Origin: Pseudomonas putida NBRC 14164
GTDB taxonomy: Bacteria > Pseudomonadota > Gammaproteobacteria > Pseudomonadales > Pseudomonadaceae
DNA length: 64,000 nt
Direction: 5' to 3'
Assembly: GCF_000412675.1 (NCBI RefSeq)
Contig: NC_021505.1
Span: 1,792,501 to 1,856,500, forward strand
Position numbers and translations under genes: made by a program. The notes beneath the pieces were generated by a model that saw nothing but the letters and a program-made list of their open reading frames with translations, made no database searches and was not told the origin of the DNA. Each line of letters starts with the position of its first letter. Position 1 is the stretch's first letter. This document shows, one piece after another, positions 58,077 to 64,000 of this stretch.

Positions 58077-58867
58077 GCGCGCCTGTTGCCATCCGTACTG
58101 CTGTCGCCGCCTGCCTGGCGCTGGCCAGCCCTTTGTTGTGGGCGGGCAGCCTGCCGGTGCCGGTGGACGCAAAGGTCGTTGACCAGCGCCCGGCCGTGGA
58201 GCAGGAGCGTGTCTACCCCATGGGCCCGCTGCGCAAGATCAGCGGCCGCCTGCGGGTCGAGAACAAGGTCGAGAGCCGCGGCCAGGTCAGCTCGGTAACC
58301 TACGAACTGCCAGTCGAACGGACTGCACGTGAAGCCTTCACCAGTGCCCGCGAAGAGCTGCAGCGTGACGGCGGTTACCCGTTGTTCTGGTGCCAGGGCC
58401 GCGATTGCGGCGAGGCCAGCCTGTGGGCCAACGATGTGTTCGCCAATGCCCGCCTCAACGGTGGCGACGAGCAGCAGGCGTTCATCTTGCTGCGCCGCTC
58501 GGCAGAAGAGGCCGACACCTTGGTCGCGCTGTACAGCGTCACCCGTGGCAACCGCCGCGCCTACCTGCATGTGGAGGAGTTCGTCGCCGGCAGCCCGCTG
58601 GGCGAGCTGCTGCCAACCGCCGCCACGGTGCTGCGCGAAATGCGTGACACCGGCAAGCTCGACTACCCTGACCTTGCTGCACCGCAAGACACCTGGGTGA
58701 ACCTGCTGGCCCGCAGCCTTAACCTCGACAGCACCTTGCGCGCCAGCCTCAGTGGCGCCCAGGCCGAAGCCTGGCGCGAGGCGCTGGTCAAGGCCGGTGT
58801 GCGCAATGGCCGCCTTGAGGTCGGCAGTGCGCCTACAGACGGCCTGCACCTTGAACTGATCCGTTGA
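58073..58867 (+). CDS. DUF4892 domain exported protein
   Basis: 264 residues from ATG at 58073 with a signal peptide (IRTAVAACLALASPLLWAGS). The rest, with YELPVERTAREAFTSAREEL, FWCQGRDCGEASLWANDVFA and RAYLHVEEF, resembles DUF4892 periplasmic proteins of unknown function. Two Cys may form a disulfide (WCQGRDC). Its start depends on the small upstream ORF. Confidence 0.82.
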   Translation: MSAPVAIRTAVAACLALASPLLWAGSLPVPVDAKVVDQRPAVEQERVYPMGPLRKISGRLRVENKVESRGQVSSVTYELPVERTAREAFTSAREELQRDGGYPLFWCQGRDCGEASLWANDVFANARLNGGDEQQAFILLRRSAEEADTLVALYSVTRGNRRAYLHVEEFVAGSPLGELLPTAATVLREMRDTGKLDYPDLAAPQDTWVNLLARSLNLDSTLRASLSGAQAEAWREALVKAGVRNGRLEVGSAPTDGLHLELIR

Positions 58868-58879
58868 ACGAGCGCCACC

Positions 58880-59932
58880 ATGGTTAACAATGATCGCCTG
58901 CTGGTCCAGATTCTGCTGCTGGCGTTACTGGGCGCCGGCCTGTGGGTGATGGCACCGTTCATTTCGGCATTGCTGTGGGGGGCCATCCTGGCCTTTGCCA
59001 GTTGGCCGTTGATGCGCTTGCTGACCCGTGTGCTGGGCGGGCGTGAAACCCTCGCGGCAAGCCTGCTGACCACGGCCTGGATCCTGATCGTGGCACTGCC
59101 GCTGGTGTGGCTGGGGTTCAACCTGGCCGATCACATTCGCGATGCCACGGCGTTTGTACGTGACGTGCAGGTCGATGGCCTTCCCGATGCGCCGGCCTGG
59201 CTGGGTGGCATTCCATTCGTGGGCGAGCGCCTGGTCAACGGGTGGCAATCGCTGGACCAGCAAGGCGCGGCCTTGCTGGCCTCGGCCAAGCCCTACTTCG
59301 GGCAGGTGGGCAACTGGTTGCTGGCGCGCAGTGCGCAGATCGGCAGCGGTGTGCTGGAACTGACCCTGAGCCTGGTGTTCGTGTTCTTCTTCTACCGCGA
59401 CGGGCCGCGTCTGGCAGCCTTCGTGTTGCGCTTGCTGCACCGGCTGATGGGCGAGCGCGCCGAGTATTACCTGGAGCTGGTAGCCGGTACCGTGCAGCGG
59501 GTGGTCAACGGGGTGATCGGCACGGCGGCGGCGCAGGCGCTGCTGGCGCTGATCGGCTTCCTGATTGCCGGGGTGCCCGGGGCGATCGTGCTGGGCCTGG
59601 TGACCTTCATGCTCAGCCTGATCCCCATGGGCCCGCCACTGGCCTGGATCCCGGCCACTGCCTGGCTGGTGTGGAAGGGCGAATACGGCATGGCGGTGTT
59701 CCTGGGTATCTGGGGCACCTTCGTCATCAGCGGCGTGGACAACGTGCTCAAGCCGTACCTGATCAGCCGTGGCGGCAACCTGCCACTGGTGATCGTGCTG
59801 CTGGGTGTATTCGGTGGCTTGCTTGCGTTTGGCTTCATTGGCCTGTTCATTGGGCCGACCTTGCTGGCGGTCGGTTACAGCCTGCTGCTGGACTGGAGCC
59901 GTAACGCCGCACAGCAGCCGCCACAGCAATAA
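58880..59932 (+). CDS. AI-2E family (PerM-like) membrane permease
   Basis: 350 residues with about 7-8 membrane helices: LLALLGAGLWVMAPFISALL at the start, GVLELTLSLVFVFFFYRDGP in the middle, then PMGPPLAWIPATAWLVWKGE and VDNVLKPYLISRGGNLP, typical of AI-2E/PerM transporters. Substrate unknown; some members export autoinducer-2 or act as Na+/H+ antiporters. Starts 12 bp after the DUF4892 gene. Confidence 0.88.
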   Translation: MVNNDRLLVQILLLALLGAGLWVMAPFISALLWGAILAFASWPLMRLLTRVLGGRETLAASLLTTAWILIVALPLVWLGFNLADHIRDATAFVRDVQVDGLPDAPAWLGGIPFVGERLVNGWQSLDQQGAALLASAKPYFGQVGNWLLARSAQIGSGVLELTLSLVFVFFFYRDGPRLAAFVLRLLHRLMGERAEYYLELVAGTVQRVVNGVIGTAAAQALLALIGFLIAGVPGAIVLGLVTFMLSLIPMGPPLAWIPATAWLVWKGEYGMAVFLGIWGTFVISGVDNVLKPYLISRGGNLPLVIVLLGVFGGLLAFGFIGLFIGPTLLAVGYSLLLDWSRNAAQQPPQQ

Positions 59933-59941
59933 GCCTGTAAC

Positions 59942-60036
59942 GGGCTCTTCGCGGGCACGCCCGCTCCCACATGTACTGCACAGTCTTCATGGCCTGTGTT
60001 GTACCGGTGGATTCACCGGCGAAGAGGCCAGTACAG
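59942..60036. repeat. REP palindrome pair upstream of kdp
   Basis: GGCTCTTCGCGGGCACGCCC plus GCTCCCAC (59943-59970) and an inverted partial copy (CACCGGCGAAGAGGCC, near 60014-60029). Same class as the copy at 46591-46687, with more divergence. Confidence 0.75.
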
Positions 60037-60164
60037 GCAGCCCAACAAGCTGATCTTTACGCATTCTTTATACCTCCCCCCATCCCCAGATCTCGCCCCT
60101 TTACGCCCCTCCCTAAGACAATTTCCCCAAAGCGGCCCAAGCCGTAACACGGGGAGAACCACTC

Positions 60165-60254
60165 ATGAACATGCTCGACGGGCTGTCACTGCTGCTGGCA
60201 GTGGCCTTGGCGTTTTATCTGCTGGTGGCGCTGCTGCGCGCCGATCGCAGCTAG
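60165..60254 (+). CDS. kdpF: KdpF, small subunit of the Kdp potassium pump
   Basis: 29 residues, a single hydrophobic helix: MNMLDGLSLLLAVALAFYLL, then VALLRADRS. Its size, hydrophobicity and position 9 bp before kdpA identify it. It stabilises the KdpABC complex in the inner membrane. Ribosome-binding site GGGGAG. Confidence 0.9.
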   Translation: MNMLDGLSLLLAVALAFYLLVALLRADRS

Positions 60255-60263
60255 GGAGCGACC

Positions 60264-61958
60264 ATGCACAGTTACGATTTCGCCTTGCTCCTGGCGTTCT
60301 TTGCCATCGTGCTGCTACCGGCACCCTGGCTCGGGCGGTTCTACTTCAAGGTCATGGAAGGCCAGCGCACCTGGCTGTCGCCACTACTCGGCCCGGTCGA
60401 GCAAGCTTGCTACCGGCTGGCGGGGGTGAACGACAGCCAGGAGCAGAACTGGCGGCAGTACACCCTGGCCCTGCTGGCCTTCAACCTGGTCGGGTTCCTG
60501 CTGCTGTTCGCCGTGCTGCTATTGCAGGGCTACCTGCCGCTCAACCCGCAGCACCTGCCAGGCCAGGAATGGTCGCTGGCGTTCAATACCGCCGTCAGTT
60601 TCGTGACCAACACCAACTGGCAGGCCTACAGCGGTGAGGCCTCGGTCAGCTATTTGAGCCAGATGCTCGGCCTGACCGTGCAGAACTTTGTCAGTGCTGC
60701 CACCGGCCTGGCCGTGCTGGTTGCGCTGTGCCGTGGCATTGCCCGGCGCAGCACCTCGACGCTGGGCAACTTCTGGGTCGACATGACCCGTGCCACCCTC
60801 TACTGCTTGCTGCCGCTGTGCTTGCTGTTGGCGCTGTTGCTGGTATGGCAGGGCGTGCCGCAGACCTTTGCCGACTATGCCCATGCGCTGACCTTGCAAG
60901 GTGCTGACCAGACCATTCCACTGGGGCCGGCTGCCAGCCAGATCGCTATCAAGCAATTGGGTACCAATGGTGGCGGCTTCTTCGGCGTCAACTCGGCGCA
61001 CCCGTTCGAAAACCCCACGGCCTGGAGCAACCTGTTCGAGGTGGCTTCGATCATCCTCATTCCGGTGGCCTTGGTGTTCACCTTCGGCCACTACGTGAAG
61101 GACCTGCGCCAGAGCCGCGCCATCCTCGCCTGCATGCTTGCCCTGTTCCTGATCGGTGGCAGCACGGCGTTGTGGTCCGAGCATCAACCCAACCCGGCCC
61201 TGCAGAACCCGCAGGTGCAGCAGACCGGCCCCCTGGAGGGCAAGGAAAGCCGCTTCGGCACCACCGGTTCGGTGCTGTGGACGGTCACTACCACCGCGGC
61301 CTCGAACGGCTCGGTCAACGCCATGCACGACAGCCTGAACCCGCTGACCGGCATGGTGGCGATGGTCAACATGATGGTCGGCGAGGTGATCTTCGGCGGC
61401 GTCGGGGCTGGCCTCTACGGCATGCTGTTGTTCGTCCTGATCGCGGTGTTCCTGGCCGGGCTGATGATTGGCCGCACCCCGGAATACCTGGGCAAGAAAC
61501 TCCAGGCCCGTGAGGTGCAGTTGCTGGTGGCGACCCTGCTGGTGATGCCGGTGGGCGTGCTGGTGCTTGGCGCCATTGCTGCCAGCCTGCCAGGCCCGGC
61601 GGGGGCGGTCACCAACCCTGGGGCGCATGGTTTCAGCCAGCTGCTGTACGCCTATACCTCGGGCACGGCCAACAACGGCTCGGCGTTCGCCGGTTTTGGC
61701 GCCAACACGGTGTACCACAACCTGATGATCGGCCTGGCCATGCTCATCGGCCGCTTTGGCTACATCCTGCCGATCCTGGCCTTGGCCGGCAGCCTGGCGG
61801 CGAAGAAAAGCGCGCCACAGGGGCAGAACAGCTTCCCCACCCACGGCCCGCTGTTCACCGGCCTGCTGCTGGTGACCATTTTGCTGGTCGGTGGCCTGAC
61901 CTTCCTGCCGACCCTGGCCCTTGGGCCAATCGCCGAACACCTGAGCCTGGGTTTTTGA
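60264..61958 (+). CDS. kdpA: Potassium-transporting ATPase, potassium-binding subunit
   Basis: 564 residues with about 10 membrane helices. The four selectivity-filter regions are seen as [52 protein letters not shown] and [18 protein letters not shown]. High-affinity K+ uptake at low potassium. Followed by kdpB after 9 bp. Confidence 0.97.
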   Translation: MHSYDFALLLAFFAIVLLPAPWLGRFYFKVMEGQRTWLSPLLGPVEQACYRLAGVNDSQEQNWRQYTLALLAFNLVGFLLLFAVLLLQGYLPLNPQHLPGQEWSLAFNTAVSFVTNTNWQAYSGEASVSYLSQMLGLTVQNFVSAATGLAVLVALCRGIARRSTSTLGNFWVDMTRATLYCLLPLCLLLALLLVWQGVPQTFADYAHALTLQGADQTIPLGPAASQIAIKQLGTNGGGFFGVNSAHPFENPTAWSNLFEVASIILIPVALVFTFGHYVKDLRQSRAILACMLALFLIGGSTALWSEHQPNPALQNPQVQQTGPLEGKESRFGTTGSVLWTVTTTAASNGSVNAMHDSLNPLTGMVAMVNMMVGEVIFGGVGAGLYGMLLFVLIAVFLAGLMIGRTPEYLGKKLQAREVQLLVATLLVMPVGVLVLGAIAASLPGPAGAVTNPGAHGFSQLLYAYTSGTANNGSAFAGFGANTVYHNLMIGLAMLIGRFGYILPILALAGSLAAKKSAPQGQNSFPTHGPLFTGLLLVTILLVGGLTFLPTLALGPIAEHLSLGF

Positions 61959-61967
61959 GGACCGATC

Positions 61968-64000
61968 ATGAACATGCCCATTCCTGAAGTGAATACCCGG
62001 CACACTGCCAAGGACCAGACCCGCTTCGCCGCGCTGTGGCGCCCGGCGCTGGTGCAGGCGTTCGTCAAGCTCGACCCGCGTCAGCTCAAACGCTCGCCGG
62101 TGATGCTGGTGGTGGCCCTGACCGCAGTGCTCACCACCGTGCTGTGCTTCGCCCCCGGTAATGGCGTGAGCACGGGTGTTGCCGTGCAAATCGCACTGTG
62201 GCTGTGGTTTACCGTGCTGTTCGCCAACTTCGCCGAAGCCCTCGCCGAGGGCCGTGGCAAGGCCCGCGCCGACAGCCTCAAGGCCGGTAGCCAAGGCCTG
62301 ACCGCTCAGCGTCGCCAGCGTGATGGCAGTTACGAGACGGTTGCTGCCAGCGCGCTGCGCAAGGACGACGTGGTACGCGTGGTAGCCGGCGAGATGATCC
62401 CCGGCGACGGCGAGGTGCTTGAAGGTATCGCGGCGGTCAACGAGGCCGCCATTACCGGCGAGTCTGCACCCGTGATCCGCGAGTCCGGCGGCGACCGCTC
62501 GGCGGTCACCGGCAACACCCGGTTGGTCTCCGACTGGCTGCTGATCCGTATTACCAGCAACCCAGGCGAGTCGACCCTGGACCGCATGATTGCCCTGGTC
62601 GAAGGTGCCAAGCGACAGAAGACTCCCAACGAGATCGCCCTAGACATCCTGCTGATCGGCCTGACGCTGATCTTCCTGATCGTGGTGGTGACCTTGCAGC
62701 CGTTCGCCCAATTTGTGGGGGGCAGCCTGCCGCTGATCTTCCTGGCTGCGTTGCTGGTGACGCTGATCCCCACCACCATCGGCGGGCTGCTGTCGGCCAT
62801 CGGCATCGCCGGCATGGACCGGCTGGTGCGGCTGAACGTCATTGCCCGCTCGGGCCGTGCAGTGGAAGCCGCCGGTGACGTGCATACGCTGATGCTCGAC
62901 AAGACCGGTACGATCACCTTCGGCAACCGCCGCTGCAGCGCGCTGCATGCAGCACCGGGCATCGCTGCCAAGGAACTGGGGGAGGGCGCCTTGCTGGCCT
63001 CGCTGGCTGACGATACTGCCGAGGGCAAGTCGATTGTCGAGTACCTGCGCCAGTTGCACGACTTCGTCGAGCCTCCCGCCGGTCAGTTCGAAGCCGTGGC
63101 CTTCAGCGCCGAAACGCGCCTGTCGGGCATCGACTACCAGCAGCACCGCTACCGCAAGGGCGCGGTAGATGCAGTGCTGGCGTTCGTCGGCATGCAACGC
63201 CTGGAAATGCCCCCGGCGCTGGCCCGCGAAGTGGAACGTATTGCCCAGAGTGGCGGCACACCACTGCTGGTGTGTATCGACAAGCGCCTGCTTGGCGTGA
63301 TCCACCTCAAGGACGTGGTCAAACCCGGCATCCGCGAGCGCTTCGCCGAACTGCGCAAGCTGGGCATCCGCACGGTGATGGTGACCGGCGACAACCCGTT
63401 GACTGCCGCTGCCATCGCCGCCGAAGCGGGCGTGGATGACGTACTGGCCGAGGCCACCCCCGAGAAGAAGCTGGCGCGCATTCGCCAGGAGCAGAACGAC
63501 GGTCGCCTGGTGGCCATGTGCGGCGACGGCGCCAACGACGCCCCGGCACTGGCCCAGGCCGATGTGGGCATGGCCATGAACGACGGCACCCAGGCCGCGC
63601 GCGAGGCGGCCAACATGGTCGACCTGGACAGCGATCCGACCAAGCTGCTGGATGTAGTACAGGTCGGCAAGGAGTTGCTGGTGACCCGCGGTGCGTTGAC
63701 CACGTTCTCTATTGCCAACGACGTGGCCAAGTACTTCGCCATCCTGCCAGCGCTGTTTGCGGCCATCTACCCGCAGCTGGGCGTACTCAACCTGATGCAC
63801 CTGGCCAGCCCACAGAGCGCGATCCTGTCGGCCATCGTGTTCAACGCGCTGATCATCATCGTGCTGATCCCGCTGGCGTTGCGTGGCGTGCGGGTGCAGG
63901 CGGCCAGTGCGGCGCACCTGTTGCGGCGCAACCTGCTGATCTACGGCCTGGGCGGCATTCTGGTGCCATTTGCCGGGATCAAGCTGATCGACCTGCTGCT
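61968..64000 (+). CDS. kdpB: Potassium-transporting ATPase ATP-binding subunit, cut by window edge
   Basis: 677 codons are inside the window and the frame is open to the right end; the family is about 680-690 residues, so only a few C-terminal residues are missing. P-type ATPase motifs: TGES ([10 protein letters not shown]), phosphorylation site LDKTGTIT with Asp at about 311, [11 protein letters not shown] and [20 protein letters not shown]. Energises K+ transport by KdpA. kdpC would follow outside the window. Confidence 0.97.
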   Translation, partial: MNMPIPEVNTRHTAKDQTRFAALWRPALVQAFVKLDPRQLKRSPVMLVVALTAVLTTVLCFAPGNGVSTGVAVQIALWLWFTVLFANFAEALAEGRGKARADSLKAGSQGLTAQRRQRDGSYETVAASALRKDDVVRVVAGEMIPGDGEVLEGIAAVNEAAITGESAPVIRESGGDRSAVTGNTRLVSDWLLIRITSNPGESTLDRMIALVEGAKRQKTPNEIALDILLIGLTLIFLIVVVTLQPFAQFVGGSLPLIFLAALLVTLIPTTIGGLLSAIGIAGMDRLVRLNVIARSGRAVEAAGDVHTLMLDKTGTITFGNRRCSALHAAPGIAAKELGEGALLASLADDTAEGKSIVEYLRQLHDFVEPPAGQFEAVAFSAETRLSGIDYQQHRYRKGAVDAVLAFVGMQRLEMPPALAREVERIAQSGGTPLLVCIDKRLLGVIHLKDVVKPGIRERFAELRKLGIRTVMVTGDNPLTAAAIAAEAGVDDVLAEATPEKKLARIRQEQNDGRLVAMCGDGANDAPALAQADVGMAMNDGTQAAREAANMVDLDSDPTKLLDVVQVGKELLVTRGALTTFSIANDVAKYFAILPALFAAIYPQLGVLNLMHLASPQSAILSAIVFNALIIIVLIPLALRGVRVQAASAAHLLRRNLLIYGLGGILVPFAGIKLIDLL

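Overview
The window looks like a chromosomal segment of a fluorescent pseudomonad of the Pseudomonas putida group. The evidence is GC-rich coding sequence, pyoverdine maturation and export genes, the order gltA-sdhCDAB-sucAB-lpdG-sucCD-brnQ, htpG and fabB-fabA with a hybrid kinase and gpsA, the kdp operon, and many inverted pairs of the short REP palindrome typical of this group. There are no rRNA, tRNA, CRISPR, phage or insertion-sequence features that I can support. Nearly everything is core genome; the most rearranged part is the left 3 kb.

Region 1 (1-13,450) is an iron and siderophore region. It holds the end of a diaminobutyrate-type aminotransferase, a remnant of a siderophore-interacting protein, an SCP2/JmjC-cupin protein and an esterase. 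The periplasmic pyoverdine maturation genes pvdM-pvdN (minus) and pvdP (plus) follow, then the export operon pvdR-pvdT-opmQ, a FecI/FpvI-like ECF sigma factor and a degenerate response-regulator receiver. Three exact TAAAT-N16-CGT promoters of the PvdS iron-starvation type sit before pvdM, pvdP and pvdR, tying these genes into one regulon.

Region 2 (13,500-24,470) has an MHS-family transporter, a 41-bp inverted repeat, ETF-ubiquinone oxidoreductase divergent from etfB-etfA with a PsrA-like operator beside the oxidoreductase promoter, a periplasmic binding protein/lipoprotein/OmpA-like operon, a MocR-type regulator and small envelope or cysteine-cluster proteins.

Region 3 (24,560-37,600) is the TCA block: citrate synthase divergent from succinate dehydrogenase, then 2-oxoglutarate dehydrogenase (E1, E2, E3) and succinyl-CoA synthetase. 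Clear sigma-70 promoters lie between gltA and sdhC.

Region 4 (37,900-48,500) carries brnQ, a DUF599 membrane protein, a small Ala/Glu-rich lipoprotein, two thioesterases, htpG with a textbook heat-shock promoter inside the preceding gene, a dienelactone hydrolase, a pirin, an exported amidohydrolase, and fabB/fabA for unsaturated fatty acid synthesis.

Region 5 (48,700-64,000) starts with a tightly overlapped three-gene operon: TonB-dependent receptor, lone periplasmic substrate-binding protein, hybrid sensor kinase. This is the best candidate in the window for a poorly described uptake-and-sensing system. It is followed by gpsA, a DUF4389 protein, sixA, two overlapping alpha/beta hydrolases, a 20-codon ORF coupled to a DUF4892 protein, an AI-2E/PerM-type permease, and kdpF-kdpA-kdpB, with kdpB running off the right edge.

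Functions are assigned from recognised motifs, family resemblance and remembered gene order in P. putida and P. aeruginosa; no database search was run.
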